15,876 nt of DNA from CAYTOJ01 sp964439415 (GCA_964439415.1 CAYTOJ010000037.1:1-15876), one strand, 5' to 3'; numbered from the stretch's first letter, positions 1 through 6,334 are shown. Program-made: numbers and translations. Notes: generated by a model from the letters alone, not told the origin.

Positions 1-13
1 AAGGGGAGAGTGA
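1..13 (-). repeat. Possible edge of a second copy of the dispersed palindromic element
   Basis: The first 13 bases of the window are identical to the reverse complement of 4079-4091, which lies in the central hairpin of the 217-bp element at 3932-4148. The match stops at base 14. Because the window begins here, the rest of any copy cannot be seen. A 13-base match is unlikely by chance in 16 kb, but the shared stretch is purine-rich and the case is weak. The remaining bases up to 35 hold a weak stem (GAGAG/CTCTC) after the stop codon of the glycosyltransferase. Confidence 0.3.
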
Positions 14-35
14 AAAAATCTCTCTTATCCATAAC

Positions 36-1079
36 TTAAGGTTCGCTACAGACTGAATCAGCTTCCCGGAAACGCTCCCGCAGGGTTCTGGTGATAATTT
101 GGGTGCGCAGGCGTTTTTCCCTGATTCTGCCAGACAGTGATTTGAGAGATATAGAATGCCCGATAGCATTACCGCCATGCTGGATATAATCGTATAACGC
201 CTGATCTATATATTTTATTGCGCCTTCAGTCCGCTGGCCTGAATGTACGTTGCTTGTCTCCCCCACATGCATAAAGGGGATTAAGGATTGGCATGTGTGG
301 GTACTTTGGTCAGAAGAAAGATGCCCCCCCCCTAGCCCCCCCCGTAAACGGGAGGGGAGCCGAGAGTTCGTGCCGATACCTGGGTAGTTACTATTCCCTG
401 CGCACAATGCAACGCAGGCCAGCCAGTGGTCATGCGCAGCGCGTGGCATATAAGGAAACGGCAATAATTTCTGTTTAAGGCTGCTTTTAAAAACCGCCCC
501 CGCCCCGCTTACTGTGTTAGAGACAATCATCTCCTCCAGGCTTTGCCACTGATTCCTCCGCCAGCGCCAGAAGGTGGGCGAGATTACCGCGCCAGAATCG
601 CTTACTATCCTGCAGTCGCAATACACCAGCACTGTGTTATCATCAAACGCGTTCAGGGATACCGCCAGCTTTTCAGGCCGCCAGACATCATCCTGATCCG
701 CGAAAGCGATAAAATCCACATTATCCGGGGCGAGGCGCAGTGCCGCCTCGAAGTTTCTGTAGAAACCCAGATTTGATTTATTACGGTGAACAATGAAACG
801 GGAATCAACAGCGCAGATTTTCTCTATCTGTTGGAGAATATCATCAGGTGAGCAGTCATCGTTCACCATGCACACCCAGTTAGTGTGTGACTGGGCGATT
901 ATTGAATTTATCTGCTTTTGAAATAACCGCAAATCCGGCCTAAAGGTTGCCATGCAGATGGCGACAAAAACAAAACCCTTAGAGTCTGTAGGGATTTCGC
1001 TAGGAGCCTGTAGCGATTTCGCTTTGGTCTGGCGAAAATGGCTGTTTTTGAGAACCGGAAGTTCCAGTGTATTTAACAT
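36..1079 (-). CDS. Family 2 glycosyltransferase (rhamnosyltransferase-like) with an in-frame insertion
   Basis: This is a GT-A fold sugar transferase, expected to move a sugar from a nucleotide donor onto a cell-surface polysaccharide or lipid. Numbered from the ATG, the N-terminal strand is at residues 39-49 (VAICMATFRPD), the acidic donor/metal motif at 128-131 (DQDD, in FADQDDVW) and the acceptor-side motif at 216-219 (HDHW). The family's late YIQHGGN motif is at 298-304. Between HDHW and YIQHGGN, where relatives have only a short link, lie about 59 extra residues (229-287) encoded by a hairpin-rich, C-tract-rich insertion. A TTG 21 bases upstream could extend the protein by 7 residues; ATG is preferred, but neither has a clear ribosome binding site. 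It lies 66 bases after sdhA on the same strand and may be co-transcribed. Family assignment is firm; the sugar and acceptor are unknown, and activity with the insertion is uncertain. Confidence 0.8.
   Translation of the reverse strand: MLNTLELPVLKNSHFRQTKAKSLQAPSEIPTDSKGFVFVAICMATFRPDLRLFQKQINSIIAQSHTNWVCMVNDDCSPDDILQQIEKICAVDSRFIVHRNKSNLGFYRNFEAALRLAPDNVDFIAFADQDDVWRPEKLAVSLNAFDDNTVLVYCDCRIVSDSGAVISPTFWRWRRNQWQSLEEMIVSNTVSGAGAVFKSSLKQKLLPFPYMPRAAHDHWLACVALCAGNSNYPGIGTNSRLPSRLRGGLGGGHLSSDQSTHTCQSLIPFMHVGETSNVHSGQRTEGAIKYIDQALYDYIQHGGNAIGHSISLKSLSGRIREKRLRTQIITRTLRERFREADSVCSEP
219..395 (-). repeat. Palindromic element inserted in frame in the glycosyltransferase
   Basis: This stretch of about 177 bp encodes low-complexity, Arg/Gly-rich residues (including SRLPSRLRGGLGGG) that fit no part of a family 2 glycosyltransferase. 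The sequence on either side joins into the normal family pattern if the stretch is removed. It contains two hairpins: CACATGC at 264-270 pairing with GCATGTG at 291-297, and a CCCG-TAAA-CGGG core at 341-352 with one mismatch and further C/G pairs outside it. It has runs of nine and eight C at 324-332 and 336-343. Its length is a multiple of three and it contains no stop in the gene's frame. This resembles the Rickettsia palindromic elements known to sit inside reading frames, but membership of a named family cannot be shown from this window. Boundaries are estimated to within about 10 bases. Confidence 0.6.
982..1025. repeat. Tandem pair of 22-bp repeats in the 5' part of the glycosyltransferase gene
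   Basis: Two 22-base units (982-1003 and 1004-1025) are identical except for about four positions. The second contains a short AGCG/CGCT stem. They encode residues just ahead of the catalytic domain. Since 22 is not a multiple of three, the two copies are read in different frames. Confidence 0.65.
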
Positions 1080-1146
1080 ACACGAAAGCCGGAAGCGCAA
1101 AAAACTGTCATTTGCAGCAAGCCATAGTAGAAATCGCTACAGGCTC
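1004..1146. repeat. Perfect 17-bp inverted repeat spanning the sdhA-glycosyltransferase junction
   Basis: GAGCCTGTAGCGATTTC at 1004-1020 is matched exactly by its reverse complement at 1130-1146. The left arm is the second unit of the tandem repeat; the right arm touches the sdhA stop codon (1146-1148). The 109-base loop contains the glycosyltransferase start. It could be two insertions of one small repeat in opposite orientation, and could also form structure in the mRNA between the two cistrons. Confidence 0.7.
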
Positions 1147-2957
1147 TAATAAACACGCTTTTGCAGAGCTACTACCTGCACCTCGTTAGACAGTGTGTGC
1201 AGATGTACCGGGCGATAGTCAATCCTCACCTTGCCTTTACCATCAATCCAGATGATTGTGTGCTTCAACCAGTTTTCATCATCCCGGTTAGGGAAATCCT
1301 CCCGCGCATGTGCGCCCCGGCTTTCCTGCCTGTTTCTAGCACTCTCCATGGTCACAACCGCCTGCATCAGCAGGTTATCAAGCTCTATCGCTTCAATCAA
1401 GTCGCTATTCCACACCAGGCCACGGTCACTTATGCCTAAATCGCCCTGGTAACTATCAAAGGTTTTAGCTATCAGCTTCGCGCCTTCATCCAGCGTTTCT
1501 TTAGTCCTGAAAACCGCCGCGTGATTCTGCATCACCCGCTGCATCTCCAGCCGGATTGCTGCGGCTCCGCGCTCCCCTCTGGAATGGCGGATTCTATCCA
1601 GCCTGGCTATTGCCTGCTCGCCATCGCTCTCCCGCAACGCTTTCTGCGGTGCGCCCGGCTTCACCAGTTGCTTCGCCCGCAGCGCAGCCGCACGGCCAAA
1701 TACCACCAGATCAAGCAGGGAATTGGAACCCAGGCGGTTAGCACCATGCACTGAAACACATGCTGCTTCCCCTATCGCCATTAAGCCTGGCACTACCACA
1801 TCAGCATCGCCATTTCTGCTGGTTAGCACCTCACCGTGATAGTTGGCCGGAATACCACCCATGTTATAATGCACGGTGGGAAGTACGGGGATAGGGTCAC
1901 GGGTAACATCCACCCCTGCGAATATTTTAGCGGTCTCCGCGATACCAGGCAGGCGTTTGTGGATTATATCAGCATCCAGATGGTGCAGATTAAGGTGGAT
2001 ATGATCCTTATGCGCGCCAACGCCGCGCCCTTCGCGGATTTCTATGGTCATAGCGCGGGATACTACATCGCGGGATGCTAAATCCTTGGCATTTGGGGCA
2101 TAACGCTCCATAAACCTCTCGCCAGCGGAATTGGTGAGGTAACCACCTTCACCGCGCACACCCTCGGTTATCAGGCAACCCGCCCCATACACACCGGTGG
2201 GGTGGAACTGCACAAATTCCATATCCTGCAGTGGCAATCCAGCGCGAAGCACCATGGCGTTACCATCGCCCGTGCAGGTATGCGCCGATGTTGCCGAGAA
2301 ATAAGCCCGCCCGTAACCACCGGTAGCCAGCACTGTCAGTTGCGCCCGGAAGCGGTGCAATGTGCCATCGTCCAGATTAATGGCAACGCAGCCGATGCAG
2401 GCTCCGTTTTCATCCATCATTAAATCCAGCACGAAATATTCGATAAAGAAATTCACTCTGTGCTTAAGGGACTGCTGATACAGCGCGTGCAGTATAGCGT
2501 GCCCTGTGCGGTCAGCCGCGCAGGCAGTGCGCTGCGCCGTGCCTTTGCCAAAATTTGTAGTCATACCGCCGAACGGGCGCTGGTAGATTCTCCCCTCCCC
2601 CGTGCGGCTGAAAGGAACGCCGTAGTGCTCAAGCTCGATAACCGCTTCCACCGCGTTTTTGCACATATATTCTATGGCATCCTGATCGCCCAGCCAGTCG
2701 GAACCTTTCACCGTATCATACATATGCCAGCGCCAGTCGTCAGCGCCCATATTGCCAAGCGCGGCGCTTATACCACCCTGCGCGGCCACGGTATGGCTGC
2801 GGGTTGGGAATACCTTGGAAATGCAGGCGGTATTAAGCCCCGCTTCCGCCATGCCAAAAGCCGCCCGCATACCGGATCCTCCGCCGCCCACCACCACGGC
2901 ATCAAAATAATGGTCAATAATCTTATGCGCCGGAGATGTATTTGAAGTAGCAGTCAT
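1146..2957 (-). CDS. sdhA: Succinate dehydrogenase flavoprotein subunit
   Basis: Catalytic subunit of respiratory complex II. It oxidises succinate to fumarate in the TCA cycle and passes electrons through FAD to the iron-sulfur subunit at the inner face of the cytoplasmic membrane. It has 603 residues, the usual length. Visible landmarks are the FAD-binding GGGGSG (24-29), the covalent flavin histidine H55 in SHTVAAQGG, the substrate residues H252 (HPTG), R296 (SRDVVSRA), H363 (HYNMGG) and R408 (GANRLGSNSLLD), and an intact C-terminus ending KRVY. The ATG lies 4 bases after the sdhD stop, with a purine-rich GACGGGA upstream that overlaps the end of sdhD, so translation is probably coupled. 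The iron-sulfur subunit gene sdhB does not follow; a glycosyltransferase does. Confidence 0.98.
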   Translation of the reverse strand: MTATSNTSPAHKIIDHYFDAVVVGGGGSGMRAAFGMAEAGLNTACISKVFPTRSHTVAAQGGISAALGNMGADDWRWHMYDTVKGSDWLGDQDAIEYMCKNAVEAVIELEHYGVPFSRTGEGRIYQRPFGGMTTNFGKGTAQRTACAADRTGHAILHALYQQSLKHRVNFFIEYFVLDLMMDENGACIGCVAINLDDGTLHRFRAQLTVLATGGYGRAYFSATSAHTCTGDGNAMVLRAGLPLQDMEFVQFHPTGVYGAGCLITEGVRGEGGYLTNSAGERFMERYAPNAKDLASRDVVSRAMTIEIREGRGVGAHKDHIHLNLHHLDADIIHKRLPGIAETAKIFAGVDVTRDPIPVLPTVHYNMGGIPANYHGEVLTSRNGDADVVVPGLMAIGEAACVSVHGANRLGSNSLLDLVVFGRAAALRAKQLVKPGAPQKALRESDGEQAIARLDRIRHSRGERGAAAIRLEMQRVMQNHAAVFRTKETLDEGAKLIAKTFDSYQGDLGISDRGLVWNSDLIEAIELDNLLMQAVVTMESARNRQESRGAHAREDFPNRDDENWLKHTIIWIDGKGKVRIDYRPVHLHTLSNEVQVVALQKRVY

Positions 2958-2961
2958 TTAT

Positions 2962-3348
2962 TTATCCCGTCACCAAGAAGTGGAGTTTAGCCGTAGCAAG
3001 TATGGATAGCACACCCAGCACCAGGCACGCGCCTTTCATTATCACCAGTATTGCTACCTTGCTGCATGAACAGCTTATATAATCCTCAAACACCGTCTGC
3101 AGCCCCAGCATCGCGTGATAATAGGAGAGGCCAAAAGCCAGAGCGCAAGCGGCCGCATTCCAGGGCGATGCAAACCAGCCGCGCATGGCGTCAACATCCG
3201 CCCCGGCAAGCATAACAAGGGAATACACAAACCAAAGCATGAGCGGAATCAGGAACACCGAAGTCAAGCGCATATGCCACCAGTGATGAGTTCCATCCTT
3301 AGCGGAGCCATGCGAGAGAACTTTTGCCAATGCAGTTTTATAAGCCAT
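2962..3348 (-). CDS. sdhD: Succinate dehydrogenase membrane anchor subunit D
   Basis: Small hydrophobic anchor of complex II. With SdhC it holds heme b and forms the ubiquinone site. The 128-residue product has the alphaproteobacterial signature HHWWHMRLTSVFLIPL at 21-36 and three predicted membrane helices (about 27-48, 62-84 and 96-120). The motif YYHAMLGLQTVFEDYI carries H78, the expected heme ligand. The ATG overlaps the last 11 bases of sdhC and is preceded by a G-rich stretch that can act as a ribosome binding site, so it should be translated together with sdhC. The position between sdhC and sdhA is the standard order. Confidence 0.95.
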   Translation of the reverse strand: MAYKTALAKVLSHGSAKDGTHHWWHMRLTSVFLIPLMLWFVYSLVMLAGADVDAMRGWFASPWNAAACALAFGLSYYHAMLGLQTVFEDYISCSCSKVAILVIMKGACLVLGVLSILATAKLHFLVTG

Positions 3349-3763
3349 TTTTCAGCCCCCCCATAATCAGAAACCAGAATCCGGCAGTCAGCACTATTGA
3401 GGCCAGAATTGCAATCCAGCCCGTGGCGTTCATGGTTTTTACCTCATAGCCCTTGCCCATATCCCAGAACAGGTGGCGTATGCCTGTGCATAAATGAAAA
3501 AACAGAGCATAACTGAATCCGCCGAGGACTATTTTTATAATCAGGCTATTATACTTACCCGTGCATGTTTTCAGGCAATCTGGATTATACGCCAGCGCGA
3601 ACAGGTAGAACGTGCACATAGCCAATCCCAGACACAGCGCAACGCCTGTAATTCGGTGCAGTATGGAAAGCGTTGATGATATTTGCGGGCGGTAAATCTG
3701 CAGATGCGGCGATAGCGGCCTCTCATGTGCGCCCGAACCAGAATTTTCTGATGTAGCATTCAT
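3338..3763 (-). CDS. sdhC: Succinate dehydrogenase cytochrome b556 subunit C
   Basis: Membrane anchor of complex II that shares heme b and the quinone site with SdhD. The signature RPLSPHLQIYRP followed by SILHRITG lies at residues 15-40, and HLCTGIRHLFWD carries the expected heme-ligand histidine H90. Three membrane helices are predicted (about 38-59, 73-100 and 115-136). The ATG at 3763 (MNATSENSG) gives 141 residues, a normal length. A longer frame from a TTG at 3817 adds 18 residues unlike the family and is rejected. This is the first gene of the sdhC-sdhD-sdhA operon, read away from mipZ. A TGCTAAAAT stretch about 50 bases upstream on the minus strand could be an extended -10, but it is unproven. 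Confidence 0.95.
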   Translation of the reverse strand: MNATSENSGSGAHERPLSPHLQIYRPQISSTLSILHRITGVALCLGLAMCTFYLFALAYNPDCLKTCTGKYNSLIIKIVLGGFSYALFFHLCTGIRHLFWDMGKGYEVKTMNATGWIAILASIVLTAGFWFLIMGGLKNGL

Positions 3764-4230
3764 ATATTTGACACTTAGATTATTGAGGGAACCTAATACG
3801 AAAAAACATTTTAGCAACCTGGCACTGTGAATAAAATCTCATCCCAGGTGGATTTACACACATATTTAAACTTTAATAGCGTCAGCAAAAAATTCAGGGC
3901 TGATTATACGTTTATGTAAGCGAATGATGTAACCCCTCACCGATTTGCTTTGGCTGCCTAACTCGACTGTTGCAAGTGATGTACTTGCAGCCTTGCAAAT
4001 CGTGCGTTGCGCTAAGAACAGACGGTACATTAAGTACCGTGTGTTTAAGCTGCACGCCCCCAAGGGTAGAGCGAAGTATCACTCTCCCCTTGGGGGAGAG
4101 TCGCAGAGAACAAGCCTCAAAGAGGCGAAGGTCGATGCGGTGAGGGGTAAAATCAATGTATTGCACAACTTTAATCAGTCCTGCAGAAATTAAAATAGAA
4201 AATAAACCAAGGGACGGGAGGGGCTAAGCG
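3764..4230. other. Divergent intergenic region between sdhC and mipZ
   Basis: These 467 bases lie between two genes read in opposite directions, so both promoters should be here. No convincing gene is present: the open frames mostly read through the palindromic element at 3932-4148. The sdhC side (3764-3931) and the mipZ side (4149-4230) are AT-rich. A strong purine stretch GGGAGGGG at 4216-4223 is the mipZ ribosome binding site. I could not identify a consensus promoter with confidence. Confidence 0.6.
3932..4148. repeat. 217-bp multi-hairpin palindromic element with 11-bp inverted ends
   Basis: The ends ACCCCTCACCG (3932-3942) and CGGTGAGGGGT (4138-4148) are perfect inverted repeats. Inside are at least three further hairpins: GCAAGT-GATGT-ACTTGC, ACGGTAC-ATTAA-GTACCGT, and ACTCTCCCC facing GGGGGAGAGT near 4081-4102. 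No transposase is encoded, so any movement would need help in trans. The layout is that of a miniature palindromic repeat. Such C/G-rich CTCACCG-type intergenic repeats occur in several alphaproteobacterial genomes, but copy number here cannot be judged. A 13-base piece of it recurs at the left edge of the window. Confidence 0.65.
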
Positions 4231-5216
4231 ATGAGCAGCGAATCTCACATTATAGTATTAGGCAATGAAAAGGGAGGATCAGGTAAAACAACTACCGCGA
4301 TTCACCTGATTGTCTCGCTCTTAAAATCAGGCTTCAAAGTTGGCAGTATTGATATTGACGCACGCCAGCGCACGTTGTCACGCTACCTGGAGAACCGCCA
4401 GAAAACCGCCATCACCAAGGGGCTGGATTTACCTATGCCCGCAAATTTTCTGGTGACTAAAGCAAGGCAGCCCCTGCTGGAGGATAAGGAGAAGGAAGAG
4501 ACTGAGAATTTTCTGACTGCCCTGAATCAGGCTAAAGCAGATACTGATTTTACCGTTATTGATGCCCCCGGCAGCGATACTTATCTTGCCCGTCTGGCGC
4601 ACTCCTACGCTGATACGGTTATCACACCAATGAATGACAGCTTCCTGGATCTGGATGTAATTGGCGTGGTGGAGAGTGAGACTTTAAAAGTCCNNNNNNN
4701 NNNGTTTACAGTGAAATGGTTTTCCAGCAGAAAATATCACGCGCTGGGCGGGATGGGAAAAGCATCGACTGGATAGTAATGCGCAACCGCATGAGTTCCA
4801 CCGCCGCCAAGAATAAGAAAAATATCGAAAAAGCGCTTGCAGAACTTTCCAAGCGCGTGGCTTTCCGCGTTGCTCCCGGCTTTAATGAGCGGGTGATTTA
4901 CCGTGAGCTTTTCTTAAGCGGTCTAACCGTGCTGGATGTGCTGGACAAAAAACTGGGAATCAATATTTCCATGTCTCACATCGCCGCGAGGATGGAGGTA
5001 CGCAACCTTATCCGCGCACTGAACATAGAAAAGTTGAGCGATGCTAATCTGGAAACCAGACAGGATCAGGCAAAGGCACAATCAAGCAGGGCAGTGGAGG
5101 CGGCCAACAAACAAAGCGGCAGCCCTTTCGTGAAAACGCCTGAGGATGATAATCTCTACGCCAATATAGCCTACCAGCTTGGCCTGATCGCTCAGATGCA
5201 ACTTGAGGAAGATTAA
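4231..5216 (+). CDS. mipZ: Division-plane positioning ATPase MipZ (ParA family), interrupted by an assembly gap
   Basis: MipZ is a ParA/MinD-type ATPase that forms a gradient from the chromosome poles and keeps FtsZ away from them, placing the division site in alphaproteobacteria. The start MSSESHIIVLGNEKGGSGKT carries a deviant Walker A (K14, GGSGKTT), with DIDARQRTLSRYLENR at 41-56, Walker B VIDAPGSD at 109-116 and TPMNDSFLD at 132-140, all typical of MipZ rather than plasmid ParA. The frame changes at a ten-N run; reading resumes as VYSEMVFQQK and DWIVMRNRMS, again MipZ. The protein should be about 328 residues, longer than Caulobacter MipZ because of a C-terminal tail rich in Gln, Ala and acidic residues. 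ATG is supported by GGGAGGGG 7 bases upstream. The next gene starts one base after the stop. Confidence 0.9.
4694..4703. other. Assembly gap (ten Ns) inside mipZ
   Basis: Ten consecutive Ns. The frame before (ending LKV) and after (starting VYSEM) are both MipZ but differ by one base, so the true gap is not ten bases. With the C at 4693, a total of nine or twelve bases would restore the frame; family comparison (LKV, about four residues, then the YSEM-like motif) favours eleven missing bases. Confidence 0.95.
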
Positions 5217-5217
5217 A

Positions 5218-6042
5218 GTGAAACCAGAAACCAGAAACCAGAAACCAGAAACCAGAAACCAGAAAAAGGTTGACGGGCTTTTAGGTACTGTCAAGAGCAA
5301 AAATGCTGGTTTTACGCTGGTTGAGCTTTCAATTGTTCTAGTGATTATTGGCCTATTAGTGGGGGGCATACTCGCCGGTGCGGATTTAATCCGGGCGGCC
5401 AAGGTTGGTAAAATCATCAGTGAGCGGGAACAGATAATGACCGCCATCAACACTTTTTACCTCAAATACAACTGCATTCCCGGTGACTGCTACAACATCT
5501 CCACCTACCTCTCAGGCGAAACCAATGGCGATGGGGATGAGATAATAGAGCATGCCTCCGCCGCAAGTGGGCCTGGAGAAACATATGCGGCATGGAAACA
5601 ACTGTCCGCCGCCGGGCTTTATCCCGGTACTTTCACTGGTTTAAATGGCTCTGGTCACGCAGAACATGATTCGGAAGTCGGTGTGAACATACCTGCATCC
5701 AAGGCGGTATCAGGAGCGGCATACTCCTTCCACCGGGCGTTAGTTGTGTCAGGTGAGTACCCGGGGTATTGGTGGAATGGATCGTATAACAACATGATAT
5801 GGTTCGGGAAGGAATATACTGATTCTTTCGCGCTTAATCCGGCGCTAAAGCCAGCGGATGCCTATAATATTGATAAAAAAATTGACGATGGCATCCCTGG
5901 TATCGGTAAGGTTCGCGCCGTGTATGCTAACATTGGCTCGTGCAGTACTTCTGGAAGTTCCACCGCCGCTCCATCATCATCCGCATACTACATCACAAAT
6001 GATAGCATAGCGTGTGCACTCGCATTCCTGCTGGATTATTAG
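5218..6042 (+). CDS. Type IV prepilin-like / pseudopilin protein
   Basis: A protein with a prepilin cleavage and methylation site, expected to be processed by prepilin peptidase and assembled in a type IV pilus or type II secretion pseudopilus. From the GTG the site is G31/F32 in NAGFTLVELS, with the conserved Glu at mature position 5, followed by one hydrophobic helix. The body has features of an alphaproteobacterial prepilin family: KYNCIPGDCYN, NGDGDEIIE and AYNIDKKIDDGIPG. The C-terminus is a cysteine-bounded loop (25 residues from Cys to Cys). GTG at 5218 is chosen because GAGGAAG lies 6 bases upstream; a TTG at 5203 is also in frame. No usual start codon lies in frame between the heptamer tract and the cleavage site, so the tract must be translated and the leader is unusually long (31 residues). 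The gene follows mipZ by one base. No other pilus gene is in the window. Confidence 0.85.
   Translation: MKPETRNQKPETRNQKKVDGLLGTVKSKNAGFTLVELSIVLVIIGLLVGGILAGADLIRAAKVGKIISEREQIMTAINTFYLKYNCIPGDCYNISTYLSGETNGDGDEIIEHASAASGPGETYAAWKQLSAAGLYPGTFTGLNGSGHAEHDSEVGVNIPASKAVSGAAYSFHRALVVSGEYPGYWWNGSYNNMIWFGKEYTDSFALNPALKPADAYNIDKKIDDGIPGIGKVRAVYANIGSCSTSGSSTAAPSSSAYYITNDSIACALAFLLDY
5221..5262 (+). repeat. Six perfect copies of a 7-bp repeat (AAACCAG) in the prepilin leader
   Basis: AAACCAG occurs six times head to tail, starting directly after the GTG start codon. Three units make seven codons, giving the repeated peptide KPETRNQ. The unit is not a multiple of three, so gain or loss of one copy would shift the frame before the cleavage site. 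This is the typical arrangement of a slipped-strand contingency locus. Confidence 0.9.
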
Positions 6043-6150
6043 CTACCTGAGTGTCAGCTTCCCGACAGTGCGTACAACGCGCCAGCCTCCTCTGCTTATT
6101 ACATCACCAATGATTCTATCGCTTGCATGTTGAGTTTCATGCTTGATTGA
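6043..6150 (+). pseudogene. Orphan second copy of the prepilin C-terminal tail
   Basis: Directly after the prepilin's TAG and in the same frame, 35 codons run to a TGA at 6148-6150. They encode a second version of the pilin tail. Aligned without gaps from Cys (6052) to Cys, the two 25-residue loops share 17 residues, including the block AYYITNDSIAC, and both end in a hydrophobic LxF.LD-like stretch. In YYITNDSIAC six of ten codons differ, all synonymously, so the copies are old and were kept as protein. There is no start codon or pilin body for this copy. It may be the remnant of a tandem paralog, a donor cassette for recombination, or an extension reached by reading through TAG. Confidence 0.6.
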
Positions 6151-6182
6151 TAAATCTCCCCAGGGTATCGGCGCGATGAGTA

Positions 6183-6243
6183 TATATACTGCTCGCGTTT
6201 CCGATGTGTGGATTTTTTGCAGTTAATTCGCGAGCAGTATATA
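6183..6243. repeat. Perfect 15-bp inverted repeat
   Basis: TATATACTGCTCGCG (6183-6197) pairs perfectly with 6229-6243 across a 31-base loop. It is the first of three consecutive hairpins between the prepilin tail and addA. It may end the mipZ-prepilin transcript, but no U-run follows it. Confidence 0.6.
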
Positions 6244-6244
6244 A

Positions 6245-6274
6245 GCGCATGGGGCTGGTGGGGCTGCCATGCGC
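6245..6274. repeat. 8-bp stem hairpin (GCGCATGG/CCATGCGC)
   Basis: GCGCATGG (6245-6252) pairs with CCATGCGC (6267-6274) around a G-rich 14-base loop. It is followed on the plus strand by an A-rich run (6275-6286), which on the minus strand is a T-run lying just past the next hairpin. Confidence 0.5.
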
Positions 6275-6321
6275 AAAACAAAAAAATATACCTGTCGCAC
6301 TCTTGAAGTGCGACAGGTATA
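6275..6321 (-). terminator. Candidate intrinsic terminator for a minus-strand transcript
   Basis: TATACCTGTCGCAC (6287-6300) and its reverse complement (6308-6321) form a perfect 14-bp stem with a 7-base loop. On the minus strand the stem is followed by a run of Ts (6286 downwards). No minus-strand gene lies nearby, so the strand is puzzling. On the plus strand it sits just ahead of the addA leader and may shape that mRNA instead. Confidence 0.45.
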
Positions 6322-6334
6322 GCGACGGAGTGAT

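Noticed and set aside
293..776. Plus-strand open frames opposite the glycosyltransferase
   Set aside because: They are the reverse reading of a well-supported gene and of the C-rich insertion; no protein-like pattern.
2460..2945. 161-codon plus-strand frame opposite sdhA
   Set aside because: It is antisense to highly conserved SdhA sequence and shows no domain.
3338..3817. Longer sdhC starting at TTG 3817
   Set aside because: The extra 18 residues are not family-like; the ATG at 3763 gives the normal SdhC N-terminus.
3912..4166. Open reading frames on both strands within the sdhC-mipZ intergenic region
   Set aside because: They read through the palindromic element with its hairpins and have no family-like features or ribosome binding site.
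4231..5216. mipZ as a frameshifted pseudogene, or as two genes
   Set aside because: The frame change coincides exactly with the ten-N gap and both halves match MipZ continuously.
5221..5262. CRISPR array
   Set aside because: Units are 7 bp, perfectly tandem and without spacers; no cas genes are present.
5082..5453. Minus-strand frame over the heptamer tract with repeated FWFLVSG
   Set aside because: The repeat peptide comes only from the 7-bp tract; the frame is antisense to mipZ and the prepilin gene.
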